DNA of 64,000 nucleotides. Origin: Dyella sp. OK004 (GTDB lineage Bacteria > Pseudomonadota > Gammaproteobacteria > Xanthomonadales > Rhodanobacteraceae). The stretch covers positions 1,116,001 through 1,180,000 of the forward strand of contig NZ_FOZI01000002.1 in the NCBI RefSeq assembly GCF_900114495.1. The letters are read 5' to 3'. This document shows positions 34,323 through 46,880 of this stretch, piece after piece. Position numbers and translations under genes: made by a program. The stretch's first letter is position 1. Each line of letters begins with the position of its first letter. The notes under the pieces were generated by a model. It did no database searches, was not told where the DNA came from, and saw only the letters and a list, made by a program, of their open reading frames with translations.

Positions 34323-36337
34323 AGATCCACGCGGGCTGGGGATAGAGACCGTTCTTCATACGAGTTCCCCCTGCTGTGATCGCTCATGCCGGCATCCAGC
34401 CACGCCTGGAACATCAATACGTTCCACAGCTGGTGCTGCCAGTTGCGCTTGCCGCTCAGGTGTTCGTTCCAAACGCGCCGGATCGGCTCGGGCCGCAGAA
34501 AACCTTCGCGCCGCAGACGTCCTTCGTCGAGCAAGGCTTCCGCCCAGTCGCGCAACGGTCCGCGCAACCAGCTATCGAGCGGAATACCAAAGCCCATCTT
34601 GGGCCGCTCGATCAGCTGCTTTGGCACGTGCCGGTACAGCACCTGGCGCAGCAGCCATTTGCCCTGGCCGTGGCGAATCTTCAGATGCAGCGGCATACGC
34701 CAGGCGAGTTCCACCACGCGCGGATCGAGCAGTGGCACGCGTGTTTCCAGACTGTTGGCCATCGCCGCGCGATCGACCTTCACCAGGATGTCGTCGGTCA
34801 TGTAGGCCTGCGCATCCATCGCCATCATCCAGTGCTCGAGTCCATCGGTCTCGGGCCATGCGTGCGAATCAGTCAACAAGGTGACTGGCTCCGTCGCACC
34901 GATCACGATGCTTGCCGGATCACTCCATTGACTGGTGAGCTGATGGAAGAACGCCTCGCCGCTGGACAGCGTCAGCACATCGGCCAGCTTCTGCGCCTTG
35001 TCACCCGGCGTGGCGAAATGAAGGCGCCGCGGCAGCACCCGGCTGGCACGCGCGAACCAGCGATCCCAGGTGGCCGGCGGCACCGCGCGCAGTGCACCGG
35101 CCGCTGCCTGGCGCGCAAAGGGCGGCAGGCGCTGCATGCGCGCCCACACCTTGCGCGCCGACAGATAACGGTTGTAGCCGCCGAACAGTTCGTCGCCGGC
35201 ATCGCCGCTCAGGGCTACGGTGACATGCTGGCGCGCCATCTGGCTGACCAGGAAAGTGGGAATTTGCGAGCTGTCGGCGAAGGGTTCGCAATAGATCGAC
35301 GGGAGCCTGGGAATCACCGATAGCGCATCCTCGGGCCGCACGTAGAGTTCGGTGTGCTCAGTGCCGAGGTGCTTCGCCACCGCCTTGGCGTGCACCGCCT
35401 CGTCGTAGCCGCCTTCGCCGAAACCGATGGTGAAGGTCTTCACTGCGCGATGGCTGTGCTTCTGCATCAGCGCCACGATGGCGCTGCTGTCCACACCGCC
35501 ACTGAGGAAGGCACCCAACGGCACGTCGGCCACCATCTGCGACTGCACGCTCGCACCGAGCTGCGCCTCCAGCGCATCGGTCGCCTCCGCGTCGCTGCCG
35601 ACGAAAGGATTGGCCAACCCGGCATGCACCGCGTCGTTGTACTCCCAGTAAGGCACCGGCCGCGCAATCCGCGGCGCGGCGCCGACGATCTGCAACATAT
35701 GTCCCGGCCGCAGCTTGTGGATGCCGCGATAGATACTGTGCGGCGCGGGAATGCAGTTATGCCGAAGGAACAGAGCCAGCGCGTCGCGATCAATATCGGC
35801 ACGGAACGCGTCATGCGCAGCCAGCGCCTTGAGCTCGGAACCGAACAACAACGTGTCGCCCTGCCAGCCGTAGTACAGCGGCTTCTCGCCGAGCCGGTCA
35901 CGCGCCAGCGACAGCGTGCGCTGCTGGCGGTCCCACAGGGCGATGGCGAACATGCCGATACTCGCCTGCAAGGTCTTCGGCACGCCCCAGGCGGTGAAGC
36001 ACGCCATCAGGGTTTCGGTGTCGGAGTGCCCACGCCACTCAGGTGCCTTGCCTTCCGCGGTGAGCCGGCCGCGCAGTTCCAGATGGTTGTAGATCTCGCC
36101 ATTGAACACCGCTACGTAGCGACCGCAGGCGGAGTGCATGGGCTGATGCCCGGCGGGCGACAGATCGAGAATCGACAGGCGCCGTTGCGCCAGCGCCATG
36201 CCGGTGTTGTCATCGCACCACTGGCCGCCATCGTCGGGCCCACGGTGCAGTAGCCGCGCCGACATGGCTCTCACCTGCCGCTCCAGTGATTCGCGCGGCG
36301 CACCACCCAGTCGCCAGAAGCCTGCGATGCCGCACAT
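34319..36337 (-). CDS. asnB: Asparagine synthase-like amidotransferase of the polysaccharide locus
   Basis: A 672-aa glutamine-dependent amidotransferase. It starts MCGIAGFWRL, so Cys2 becomes the N-terminal nucleophile. The glutaminase domain has LLHRGPDDGGQWCD, RLSILDLSPAGHQPM, FNGEIYNHLELR and WRGHSDTETLM. The ATP-binding synthetase domain has FLSGGVDSSAIVALM, FTIGFGEGGYDEA and SGDAGDELFGGYNRY. Family members in surface-polysaccharide loci (WbpS-like) amidate uronic acids. Here the likely target is the WbpB/D/E uronic acid, though ordinary asparagine synthesis is possible. It is coupled both upstream (TGATG) and downstream (ATGA). Confidence 0.87.
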   Translation of the reverse strand: MCGIAGFWRLGGAPRESLERQVRAMSARLLHRGPDDGGQWCDDNTGMALAQRRLSILDLSPAGHQPMHSACGRYVAVFNGEIYNHLELRGRLTAEGKAPEWRGHSDTETLMACFTAWGVPKTLQASIGMFAIALWDRQQRTLSLARDRLGEKPLYYGWQGDTLLFGSELKALAAHDAFRADIDRDALALFLRHNCIPAPHSIYRGIHKLRPGHMLQIVGAAPRIARPVPYWEYNDAVHAGLANPFVGSDAEATDALEAQLGASVQSQMVADVPLGAFLSGGVDSSAIVALMQKHSHRAVKTFTIGFGEGGYDEAVHAKAVAKHLGTEHTELYVRPEDALSVIPRLPSIYCEPFADSSQIPTFLVSQMARQHVTVALSGDAGDELFGGYNRYLSARKVWARMQRLPPFARQAAAGALRAVPPATWDRWFARASRVLPRRLHFATPGDKAQKLADVLTLSSGEAFFHQLTSQWSDPASIVIGATEPVTLLTDSHAWPETDGLEHWMMAMDAQAYMTDDILVKVDRAAMANSLETRVPLLDPRVVELAWRMPLHLKIRHGQGKWLLRQVLYRHVPKQLIERPKMGFGIPLDSWLRGPLRDWAEALLDEGRLRREGFLRPEPIRRVWNEHLSGKRNWQHQLWNVLMFQAWLDAGMSDHSRGNSYEERSLSPARVDL

Positions 36338-37422
36338 CAGCAGCGCTCCGCCAGCCACAACACATCGGCCAGGCGCGGCACTTGCGACGCCAGGCTGTAT
36401 TCACGCTCGACCCGCTCACGTCCGGCCTGACCCATGCGCGCGCGTTGCCCCGGGTTCTCGATCAGTTGTTGCAAGCTCTCCAGCCAGTCCCGCGCTTCGG
36501 CAGCGAGAAACCCGTTGTCACCGTGGCGCACGATGTCCGCATTCACACCGACCGGCGACACCACCACCGGTAGTGCGCAGGCCATGTACTGGATGATCTT
36601 GTAGCCGCACTTGCCGCGCTCCCACGGACCGTCGCGCAACGGCATCACGCCGATGTCCATGCGCGCGATCTGGTCGGCCTCGCTGTCTTCGGACCATGGC
36701 ACCACTTCCACATCGATACCTGCGAGCTGTTCCGCCACCTCCGGTCGCGCGCCGACCAACAGCAGCTTCGCCCTGCCACCGGCGCAGGCCTGCAGCAGCA
36801 CGTCGCCGATATCCAGCAAATAATGCTCGGTGGCGGGTGAGCCGATCCAGCCGATCACCGGCTGTTCGCGACCGTCGTGACTTACGGTGGCATAGCGCTG
36901 CTCATCCACCACGGTCGGGATGATCTCGACACGGTCGGCCCGCGCCTGTTCCGCTCGCGCGGCGAGATACGGATTACCGGCGATCACGCAGGCGGCATGC
37001 TCCATCACGCGATCGATCTTGCGGCCGAGGACGCCGCGCACCACCGGGCTCGGCGACAGGTCGTACTTGTGGAACAACGCGTCGTCGTAATCGACCACGT
37101 AGGGCCGCGCACTGCGGCCCAGCATCGACTCCAGCCAGTACGGCAGATACGGAAACAGCTCGCCCTCGATCCAGGCCAGATCGTGCCCGTCGCCGCGCAA
37201 CAGCTCGCTGATGCGCTGGCCGTAGTGCCTCCACGCGCTGTACTTGGCGAACTGCGGATTGCCGCCATACAGCGCCTCCAGATACGCGTCGGGAAACAGT
37301 GCTCGTACTTCCACGTCGATCCCTCGCTTCTCTAGTTCGGACAGGTATTGCAGGCTGCGCAGCCGCGTACTCGGACCCAAACGCGAATAACGGGAAAACA
37401 AAGTCACCTTGAGTCGCTTCAT
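36337..37422 (-). CDS. Glycosyltransferase, GT4-like
   Basis: A 361-aa sugar transferase. The N-terminus MKRLKVTLFSRYSRLGPSTR with RLRSLQYLSELEKRGIDVEV, and the middle YVVDYDDALFHKYDLS, are typical of a GT4 subgroup in O-antigen and capsule loci. The C-terminal domain has VIGWIGSPATEHYL, then RMDIGVMPLRDGPWERGKCG and YKIIQYMACALPVVVSPVGV, which hold the donor-binding Glu/Lys region. The start at 37422 overlaps the wzy stop (ATGA); the open frame extends into wzy by chance. Donor and acceptor are unknown. Confidence 0.85.
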   Translation of the reverse strand: MKRLKVTLFSRYSRLGPSTRLRSLQYLSELEKRGIDVEVRALFPDAYLEALYGGNPQFAKYSAWRHYGQRISELLRGDGHDLAWIEGELFPYLPYWLESMLGRSARPYVVDYDDALFHKYDLSPSPVVRGVLGRKIDRVMEHAACVIAGNPYLAARAEQARADRVEIIPTVVDEQRYATVSHDGREQPVIGWIGSPATEHYLLDIGDVLLQACAGGRAKLLLVGARPEVAEQLAGIDVEVVPWSEDSEADQIARMDIGVMPLRDGPWERGKCGYKIIQYMACALPVVVSPVGVNADIVRHGDNGFLAAEARDWLESLQQLIENPGQRARMGQAGRERVEREYSLASQVPRLADVLWLAERC

Positions 37423-38735
37423 GCGCTGGCACGCTCCAGCCCCGTCGGGTATTCGACGAACAGCGCCAGTACCGGAATCGTGTACATCCACTGGAACGCA
37501 AAGGCTTCGATATACGGATTGGTATTCGAGGCGATGAACGCCGCGACGAAAGCGCAGAACAGGAACTTGTGCTGCGGTGGCAGCTTCCGCACCGCCGCCA
37601 TGCGCAGCACGCGCACGATGTAGAGCACGAACGGCGCGGCATAGACCACCGCGCCGAGCAGGCCAACGCGGTACACCGTTGCCAGCCACACCAGCTCGTA
37701 GCGCCACGGATACTCCTGGCTGCTGACAAAGCTGACGCCGATGCCATGACCGGCGCCAATGCCACCGTTGTCGAGAATGCCTTCGAACAGCGAACCGGCC
37801 ATCCCCACGCGCGAGCTGCCGCCGCCCGAGCTGATCTTGTCCATAAAGCTGTCGTAGATCACCGACAAGCGGACCGAGGTGTAGCTTTCCAGCAGCACCA
37901 CCACCAGCGCGACGGCAAACACCGTGGGCAGGCCGACCTTGACCAGACGGGTCAACGGCGTGCGGATACTGCGCTGATAACCGACCGTGCGCGGCGTCAG
38001 CCATTGGCCGAGCATCCAGCCCACCGGAATCGCCAGGATCAGCGCTGAGCGGCCCGAGGTGAGCGCGCACACCAGCAACATCGCCAGCACGGTGAGGCGC
38101 AGCAGACGGCTCTTGATCAACTCGGGCGAACTGAAGAAACCGCCGGCGAGGAAAATCAGCGAACCATACACATGCATGATCGCCCCGGAGAACCCCTCGT
38201 TGAGGTTGACGTTGGCCTGTCCCTTGAAGAAGAACGACACTGCCGCCGCGCCGTAGGTCAGGTACAGATAGAAATACAGGCCCACGCTGATGCAAGCCAG
38301 CACGCTGAGCCAGGCGAACCAGTCCACCAGCCGCGCCGAGCCCGGCCAGCGCACCAGGCCGTCGCTGATCACCATCCACAACAGCGGCGACAGGATGTAG
38401 ATCACCAGCACCTGTGCCGCCGCTACGGGAGGCGCGTCGTTGAGATAGCCCACAGCGATATAGATCACCGTGACCATCGACGAGCACATCAGCAGTGCTA
38501 GCAGCCGTTTGAAGCCGCGCCCCAGGCGCAGCCCGGGCAATGCCATCAGCGTGGTGATACCCATCATTGCTGCTGTCGGCACCGGCAGCGAGTTGGGCAC
38601 CACCACGGTCAGGAACAGCAACAACATCGCGCTGGCGAGAAAACAATGGCGCAGCGTCAGTCGCCGTTCGCTCACTGGTATCGCGGACAGCGGTGCCGAC
38701 GGCGGCAGCGGTGCGGGTGCGGCGCTCGCGCTCAT
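37419..38735 (-). CDS. wzy: Wzy-like O-antigen/capsule polymerase
   Basis: A 438-aa integral membrane protein with about 11-12 hydrophobic segments and a large periplasmic loop in the second half (about 290-350, with FMDKISSGGGSSRVGMAGSL and GHGIGVSF). This pattern (many helices, a Ser/Gly/Arg-rich loop, low family similarity) is that of Wzy polymerases. It would join lipid-linked repeat units at the outer face of the inner membrane. Neighbours Wzx and glycosyltransferases support the call. It is coupled to genes on both sides by ATGA overlaps. Confidence 0.8.
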   Translation of the reverse strand: MSASAAPAPLPPSAPLSAIPVSERRLTLRHCFLASAMLLLFLTVVVPNSLPVPTAAMMGITTLMALPGLRLGRGFKRLLALLMCSSMVTVIYIAVGYLNDAPPVAAAQVLVIYILSPLLWMVISDGLVRWPGSARLVDWFAWLSVLACISVGLYFYLYLTYGAAAVSFFFKGQANVNLNEGFSGAIMHVYGSLIFLAGGFFSSPELIKSRLLRLTVLAMLLVCALTSGRSALILAIPVGWMLGQWLTPRTVGYQRSIRTPLTRLVKVGLPTVFAVALVVVLLESYTSVRLSVIYDSFMDKISSGGGSSRVGMAGSLFEGILDNGGIGAGHGIGVSFVSSQEYPWRYELVWLATVYRVGLLGAVVYAAPFVLYIVRVLRMAAVRKLPPQHKFLFCAFVAAFIASNTNPYIEAFAFQWMYTIPVLALFVEYPTGLERASA

Positions 38736-39994
38736 GCAGTCACCATGTCTGTCAGCCAGCGATCGAGTACACCGGCCTGATGCGTCTTGCTGTAGGCCGC
38801 GATGTCACGCTTTGCATCAGCCGCCGGGGTGCTCGACAACGCGCGACCCAGGGCTTCCGCGGCCACACTTTCCGTCAGCAAGGTGTGGCCGCTGCCGGTT
38901 TCGGCAAGGATCGCCGAGGCCTCATTCTCGACACCCGAAACACACACCACCTCGGCGCCAGCGGCAAGGTATTCGAACAGCTTGCCGGTGGCGCAGCACA
39001 CGCGGTTACCAGTCAGCAGCAACAGCTTGTCGCAACGCTTCATCAACTGCAGCGCCAACGCACGCCGCACCGGCTTGATCACACTGACGCCGAAACGCGC
39101 TTTGCGGATGGAGTCCAGTTCACCCGGCGTCAATTCACCGACGAACAGCACGTGCTTGGGTCCGGTCTTGCCGTCGAGCGCATTCATCTGCTCGATGAAA
39201 GCATCAAGACTCTTCGAGGCCGACCCATCACTGGCACCGATGCGGCCGAAATGGCCGATCAGCAAGGCGCCTTCCGGCACCTGCTGCGAAAGGATCACTG
39301 CCGCCTGTTCGCTGTCGTCGGCGCTGGTCCCGACAAAGTCCGCCGGGTCGTAGCCGTTCGGCAGCAAGCCGGTGCGCTTGCCCGGATAGCGCCGCGCAAA
39401 ATCGTCGACCAAGGCGCGACTCACCGATGTCACCAGTGTCGCCGCCGCCACCACGCGCGCCTCGATCAACGTGCGCACGAATTCGCGCAGGCGGCCAGGA
39501 TGACCCAAGGGCTCGAACACCAACCCATCGCGGAAGTCCTGCAAACAAGGAAGCCGGTGTCGCGTCGCCAAGCTGGCGGCAGCGATCAAGGCATCGATCG
39601 GCGAGTAAGTGCCAATCACCACACAGCGCTCACCTTCCGCCAAGTGCCGGCGACACAGGCGATCCGCTGCGCCCAGCGCGTTGACCAGCCAGGGGCGCGA
39701 TGCCGAAGCATCGCCACCGGCTAACAGGAACGGTAACGGCCGCACGAAAGCCGACAACAGAGTGAACGCCGATGCCGTAGGCGTGGATTCACTGCCCACG
39801 CAATGTCCCGGCAGCGCGATCACTTCCACATCCTGCACATCCTGCGCGACCGGTTGATCTCCGCGCGCAAACACGTACACCCGATACTTGCTGCTATCGA
39901 GGTATTTCAGCAGCCCCTTGAAGCGCTGCGCCGCGACATTGCCGGACGCATGATGGGCCGCGAACAGGAACACATTGATCTTCTTCATCACCAT
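38732..39994 (-). CDS. Glycosyltransferase (GT-B fold), polysaccharide operon
   Basis: A 420-aa protein that starts MVMKKINVFLFAAHHASGN. It has GT-B-type features: a Rossmann N-terminal part (VAAQRFKGLLKYLDSSKYRV), a VVIGTYSPIDALIAA segment, SVSRALVDDFARRYPGK, and the C-terminal domain LLIGHFGRIGASDGS, LFEYLAAGAEVVCVSG. The EX7E-like donor site is weaker than in the other transferases here. The start at 39994 is chosen for GGAA spacing; MKKINV two codons on (39988) is possible. It lies 19 bases after wzx and overlaps wzy by four. Confidence 0.75.
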   Translation of the reverse strand: MVMKKINVFLFAAHHASGNVAAQRFKGLLKYLDSSKYRVYVFARGDQPVAQDVQDVEVIALPGHCVGSESTPTASAFTLLSAFVRPLPFLLAGGDASASRPWLVNALGAADRLCRRHLAEGERCVVIGTYSPIDALIAAASLATRHRLPCLQDFRDGLVFEPLGHPGRLREFVRTLIEARVVAAATLVTSVSRALVDDFARRYPGKRTGLLPNGYDPADFVGTSADDSEQAAVILSQQVPEGALLIGHFGRIGASDGSASKSLDAFIEQMNALDGKTGPKHVLFVGELTPGELDSIRKARFGVSVIKPVRRALALQLMKRCDKLLLLTGNRVCCATGKLFEYLAAGAEVVCVSGVENEASAILAETGSGHTLLTESVAAEALGRALSSTPAADAKRDIAAYSKTHQAGVLDRWLTDMVTA

Positions 39995-40013
39995 CCGTTC
40001 CGGGGTTCCCTGC

Positions 40014-41450
40014 TCAGCTCGACCATTTAAGGCGGCGGCCATGCCATAGCTGAGCGCATGACTGCATCACCAGGGTGAGCGATGGACGGAACAAGGCGAT
40101 CGACATCAGGCCGATCGCCATCCACAAAGCCATGAACAACCCGCGGTGCTGCTCACCGAACAGCACAAAGCCCACGGACGCCGCGGTCACGGCGCTGGTT
40201 GCGCCGTACAACCGCGCGCGCGGCACGACATGCCATACCCGGCACGAGAACTCGGTTCTGACGATCAGGAACAGCAGGAACGACACCGCGGTCGAAATCG
40301 CCGCGCCGCCCGCGCCCAGGCGCGGCACCAACAGGTAGTTGCCCACTACGTTGAAAGCCGCTGCCATGAACGAGGCCAGCATCGAGTACATGCTTTTACG
40401 CGCCAGGCCAATACCGACCGCCGCGCACTCCGACAATGCATACAGCAGCGGCGGCGCGAGGCTGGCGGCGACGATGTACTGCACGCGGTCGTAGGTGGCC
40501 GGCAGTACGTACGAGATCACCCAGGACAACATGCCGGTCAGCACGAAGATCAACACCACTGCCGCCAGCAGATGCTCGGTGACTGCGTCGATCTTCTCTT
40601 GCGCGTCGCCCTCGGCCGCCCAGCGATACACCGTGGGTGCCCACACCGTAGTGAAGATGCCGGACACAATGCCCGCCGCCGCAGCAATGCTCGCTGCTAC
40701 CGAGAAAATGCCCAACTCGGTCAGGCTCGACAGTTGACGCAGGAACAGCCGATCCATCGCCATCAGCGCCCACGAGGCGACACCGCCGAAGATCAGCGGG
40801 AAGCCGAACTTCAACAGCAGGCCCAGGTGGCCGCGCCCGATCGATGCCGACAACGCCGGCAACCACGCATGCCGCGTATTCCACGCATACACCAGCATCA
40901 CCGCCACGATCGAAGCGGTGTACGCATCAAGCAGCATGGCGAAATGGAACTGCGTGGCACGCAGCGCATAGACGCCGACCACCGCGAGGAACAGCGCCTT
41001 CGGCAGCACCTGGCTCATCGAGAAGGCAAAGCCTTTCTCTTCCATGCGCAGGATCACCGAGAGGAAGCGCGATACCAGGCTGGCCAAGATCGACAGCGCG
41101 GCGACGACGCTCAGCGTGGTGTTGTCGAGTTCAAACAGTGCACGCGACAGCAGTCCCGGCGAAGCCGCCAGCAATACGATCAACAACAGGCTCAGCGCCA
41201 GCAGACCCGGCGCGGCGGCGGCTTTCAGCAGCGCCGGCTTGTCGTGGGTTTCGTGGTACTCGCGTGCATAGCTCTGGTCGAGACCGAAGGTGAACAGCAC
41301 CACGGCGAAGTTGCTCGCCACCTGCAGCATCGAGATGCGGCCGATGTCCTCGGCGCTGAAGAACCAGGCCAGCATCGGCAAGGTGGCAAAGCCGATCAGG
41401 GCCGAACCCAGCGGACCCAGCGCGAAGCCGAGAATCTTGCGCTTGTTCAT
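40014..41450 (-). CDS. wzx: Wzx-like polysaccharide flippase
   Basis: A 478-aa inner-membrane protein with about 14 hydrophobic helices, of the polysaccharide-transporter part of the MATE/MVF superfamily. Typical segments are KILGFALGPLGSALIGFATL, DIGRISMLQVASNFAVVLFTF, GLDQSYAREYHE (the FGLDQSYVREYHE-like signature of oligosaccharide flippases) and FGFPLIFGGVASWALMAMDR. It should move the lipid-linked repeat unit to the periplasmic face for Wzy. The start overlaps the upstream glycosyltransferase stop (ATGA). Confidence 0.88.
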   Translation of the reverse strand: MNKRKILGFALGPLGSALIGFATLPMLAWFFSAEDIGRISMLQVASNFAVVLFTFGLDQSYAREYHETHDKPALLKAAAAPGLLALSLLLIVLLAASPGLLSRALFELDNTTLSVVAALSILASLVSRFLSVILRMEEKGFAFSMSQVLPKALFLAVVGVYALRATQFHFAMLLDAYTASIVAVMLVYAWNTRHAWLPALSASIGRGHLGLLLKFGFPLIFGGVASWALMAMDRLFLRQLSSLTELGIFSVAASIAAAAGIVSGIFTTVWAPTVYRWAAEGDAQEKIDAVTEHLLAAVVLIFVLTGMLSWVISYVLPATYDRVQYIVAASLAPPLLYALSECAAVGIGLARKSMYSMLASFMAAAFNVVGNYLLVPRLGAGGAAISTAVSFLLFLIVRTEFSCRVWHVVPRARLYGATSAVTAASVGFVLFGEQHRGLFMALWMAIGLMSIALFRPSLTLVMQSCAQLWHGRRLKWSS

Positions 41451-42661
41451 GGGCGCACACCTCCCGGCAGCGCCAACGCCGTCCGGCGGCTGGTGCTCTC
41501 GGCAATGACACCTGCATAGACCTGGGTCAGGCGCTCGACCACCGCGCGTTCACCGAAACGAGCGAGGCAGGCGCGGCGGATACCGGCCGCGTCGTAATCG
41601 CCGATGCGCTCGCACATCGTTCGCATGGCGTCGGCGAGCGCCTGCTCGTCGCCCACTGGCACCAGCAGGCCATCGTGCGGCGTCACAATGGCATCTGGAC
41701 CGCCGCAACGTGTCGCTATAACCGGCTTGCCCAGGGCCAGCGCCTCGATGATCGCCACGCCGAAGGTTTCGTACTGGCTGGGATGCACCAGCACCTGTGC
41801 GCGCGAAACCTGCTCGGCCACCTGCTCCCGCGTCAGCGCGCCAAGGAATTCGACGCTACCGGCAACACCCAGCGTTTCGGCAAGGCGCTCAAGGCGCGGC
41901 CGCTCCGGCCCGTCACCGCCGATGCGCAGCACCACGTCGGGGTTCGCTTCGCGCACGCGGGCAAAGGCTGCGAGCAGGTGGTGAATGCCCTTGTTCTCGG
42001 TCAGCACGCCGATGCTGATGAAGGCGAAGTAGCCGTCATCGACCGGCACTTGCAGCAGCCGCTCGGCAAAGGCGCTGTCGACGATGTTGGGCATCGCGTC
42101 CCAGCCAGCGGCGCGGCCACCGAAATAACCATCGAGGAAACCGGCAAAGGCCTCGCTCACCGCGAACTTGCGGCGCGCGTCCTCCGCCACCCGGCGCGCG
42201 ATCCTGATCTGCGCGCGGCTCACCCGGCCGCGCGGATACATCGAACTGTGTTCGGTCAGCACATAGGGTAGCCCTTCACGCCGCCACAGCTCCTGCGCCA
42301 ACGCACCGCCATAGAGCGCCGAATGCGCATGCACCAGATCCGGCTGGCCAAACTCGTCCACGTGGCGTGCGTACAGCGTCAACCCGTGATGGACCCACCA
42401 GCGGGAGGCAGCGCTGTGCAGCAATGGGAAGGTATTGGTGCCATGCAGGCGCAGCACCGGCATGCCCTCGTCGGTTTCCCGCACCACGCCGCGCTTGCCG
42501 CCGGCAAGCCCGCGCCAACTCCGCAACGAACTCAGCTGCGGATAGATCACACCCACTTCGCATCCATGCCGGTGCAGGGCCAGCGCCTGCTCGCGGAAGA
42601 AGCTGCCGTTGATGTCGCCCGGCGCACTTGGATACCAAGAAGGGATGATCAGTACGTGCAC
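41447..42661 (-). CDS. Glycosyltransferase, GT4 family
   Basis: A 404-aa GT-B enzyme. The N-terminus HVLIIPSWYPSAPGDINGSF followed by FREQALALHRHGCEV, the middle DLVHAHSALYGGALAQELW, and the donor domain SIGVLTENKGIHHLLAAFA, IGGDGPERPRLERLA, VHPSQYETFGVAIIEALALG are standard GT4 features, with the EX7E glutamates in the last segment. The GTG start at 42661 follows the acyltransferase stop by one base. Donor unknown. Confidence 0.88.
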   Translation of the reverse strand: MHVLIIPSWYPSAPGDINGSFFREQALALHRHGCEVGVIYPQLSSLRSWRGLAGGKRGVVRETDEGMPVLRLHGTNTFPLLHSAASRWWVHHGLTLYARHVDEFGQPDLVHAHSALYGGALAQELWRREGLPYVLTEHSSMYPRGRVSRAQIRIARRVAEDARRKFAVSEAFAGFLDGYFGGRAAGWDAMPNIVDSAFAERLLQVPVDDGYFAFISIGVLTENKGIHHLLAAFARVREANPDVVLRIGGDGPERPRLERLAETLGVAGSVEFLGALTREQVAEQVSRAQVLVHPSQYETFGVAIIEALALGKPVIATRCGGPDAIVTPHDGLLVPVGDEQALADAMRTMCERIGDYDAAGIRRACLARFGERAVVERLTQVYAGVIAESTSRRTALALPGGVRP

Positions 42662-42662
42662 G

Positions 42663-43154
42663 TCAGCGCTCTCTAATGACCCTGGCCGGAATGCCAGCGA
42701 TCACCTGATTGCCCGGAAACGATTTGGTGACCACCGAGTTGGCGCCCACGATGGTGTTGGCACCCAGCACCACACCTTCGCGGATATAGACGTTGTCGCC
42801 GATCCAGCAGTCGTCGCCGATCACGATGTCGCGCTCGATGTGCCGGATCGGTCCGGCCGCGTTGCGGGTGGGTTTGTCTGCGTCATGGGTGACCGCCTTG
42901 ATCGACACGTTGTAGCCAATCGCGCAACCGTCGCCGATCACCACGCGCGAACCCGGCCCGCACGACAGATGCGCCTGATTGAGGTAGCTGTGGGCACCGA
43001 TGCGGAAGTTCTCCCTGGGCCCGATCAACTTGGAACCCATGCCCACACTGGCGTCGGCCGCGATGCCCGGATAACCGCGCAGGCGGCGCGTGTGACTGCG
43101 GCGCTGGGCCCAGTCGACCGAACCGCTGATGCATCGGGCGAGCAGATCGAGCAT
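42663..43154 (-). CDS. Acyltransferase, left-handed beta-helix (hexapeptide) family
   Basis: A 163-aa LbH acetyl/acyltransferase with hexapeptide repeats (SVGMGSKLIGPRENFRIGAH, VVIGDGCAIGYNVSIKA, IVIGDDCWIGDNVYI, VVLGANTIVGANSVV) and the C-terminal GIPARVI. The His in AVTHDAD is a likely catalytic base. It resembles WcaF/NodL-type enzymes that O-acetylate sugars. In this operon it probably decorates the repeat unit and is distinct from the WbpD N-acetyltransferase encoded two genes upstream. Confidence 0.83.
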   Translation of the reverse strand: MLDLLARCISGSVDWAQRRSHTRRLRGYPGIAADASVGMGSKLIGPRENFRIGAHSYLNQAHLSCGPGSRVVIGDGCAIGYNVSIKAVTHDADKPTRNAAGPIRHIERDIVIGDDCWIGDNVYIREGVVLGANTIVGANSVVTKSFPGNQVIAGIPARVIRER

Positions 43155-43160
43155 AAGCGC

Positions 43161-44251
43161 CTACTTCACCGGTACCGCGGCGAGGTTGTGCACGATCCGC
43201 CCCACCTGCGCCGTCGCCAGGTAGGGATGCATCGGCAGACTCAACACTTCCTCCGCCGCCGCATCGCCCACCGGCAGCTGCGCCTTCGGGTCGGCCACTG
43301 CCGGCTGCCGGTTCAGAGGCAATGGGTAATGCACCACGCTGGGCACGCCGGCCTCTTTCAGGCGCGCCTGCAAGGCCTCGCGGTCTTCCACGCGGATGGT
43401 GTATTGCGCGTAGACGCTGACATTGTGTGGCTCGATGTAGGGCGGAGCGTCGATGCCTACACGGGCCAGCAGTCGCGCGTAGTCCGCTGCGACCTGCTGC
43501 CGGCGCTGAATTTCTTCCTCGAAGATCTGCAGCTTGGGCAGCAGCACGGCCGCCTGCAGGGTATCCAGGCGACTGTTCACGCCGACGCGCACGTGGTGAT
43601 AGCGGCGATCCTGCCCATGCCGCGCGATCTGGCGCATGACCGTGGCCAGCTCATCGTCGCTGGTGAAGATCGCGCCGCCATCGCCGTAGCAGCCGAGCGG
43701 CTTGCTCGGGAAGAAACTGGTGCAGGCCACCGTGCTGAGGTTGCAGGAGCGTCGGCCTTTGTAGCTGGCGCCAAAACTTTGCGCGGCGTCTTCGATCACC
43801 GGAATGCCGTGCCGTTCGGCGATCGCATTGATCGCGTCGAAATCGGCGCACTGGCCGTACAGCGACACCGGCACGATGGCGCGGGTGCGCGGCGTGATGG
43901 CCGCTTCGAGCAGGTTCGGATCAAGGTTGTAGGTACGCGGATCGATATCCACGTACACCGGCTTGGCGCCTAGTAGCGCCGCGGTTTCGGCGGTGGCGAT
44001 ATAGGTAAAGCCCGGCATGATCACTTCATCGCCAGGGCCGATGCCGAGCGCCATCTGTGCGATTTGCAGCGCGTCGGTGCCATTGGCGCAGGTGATGCAA
44101 TGCGTGGCTCCGGTAAACGCGGCGAGCTGTCGCTCCAGTTCCGCCACTTCCGGACCCAGGATGTATTGGCCGTGTGCCAACACACGCTGGATGCCAGCTT
44201 CGATCTGCGGCTTGATCCGCGCCTGCTGGGCCTTGAGGTCGACGAAGTCGA

Positions 44252-44255
<4 letters not shown>
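43161..44255 (-). CDS. wbpE: DegT/DnrJ/EryC1 aminotransferase, WbpE type
   Basis: A 364-aa PLP-dependent sugar aminotransferase. It starts [20 protein letters not shown]. The substrate/PLP motifs are [72 protein letters not shown] and the PLP-lysine [20 protein letters not shown]. Its best fit is WbpE, which adds an amino group at C3 of the 3-keto UDP-GlcNAcA made by WbpB. The start overlaps the wbpD stop (ATGA). The neighbouring wbpB and wbpD give strong support. Confidence 0.9.

Positions 44256-46876
<2,621 letters not shown>

Positions 46877-46880
<4 letters not shown>

Noticed and set aside
37423-38646. Upstream half of the 769-codon frame ending at 36337, as part of a large fusion
   Set aside because: It lies wholly within wzy in another frame. 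The glycosyltransferase has a proper ATGA-coupled start at 37422.
40146-41519. 457-codon open frame antisense to wzx
   Set aside because: Antisense to a membrane protein; composition dominated by Arg/Gln/His.
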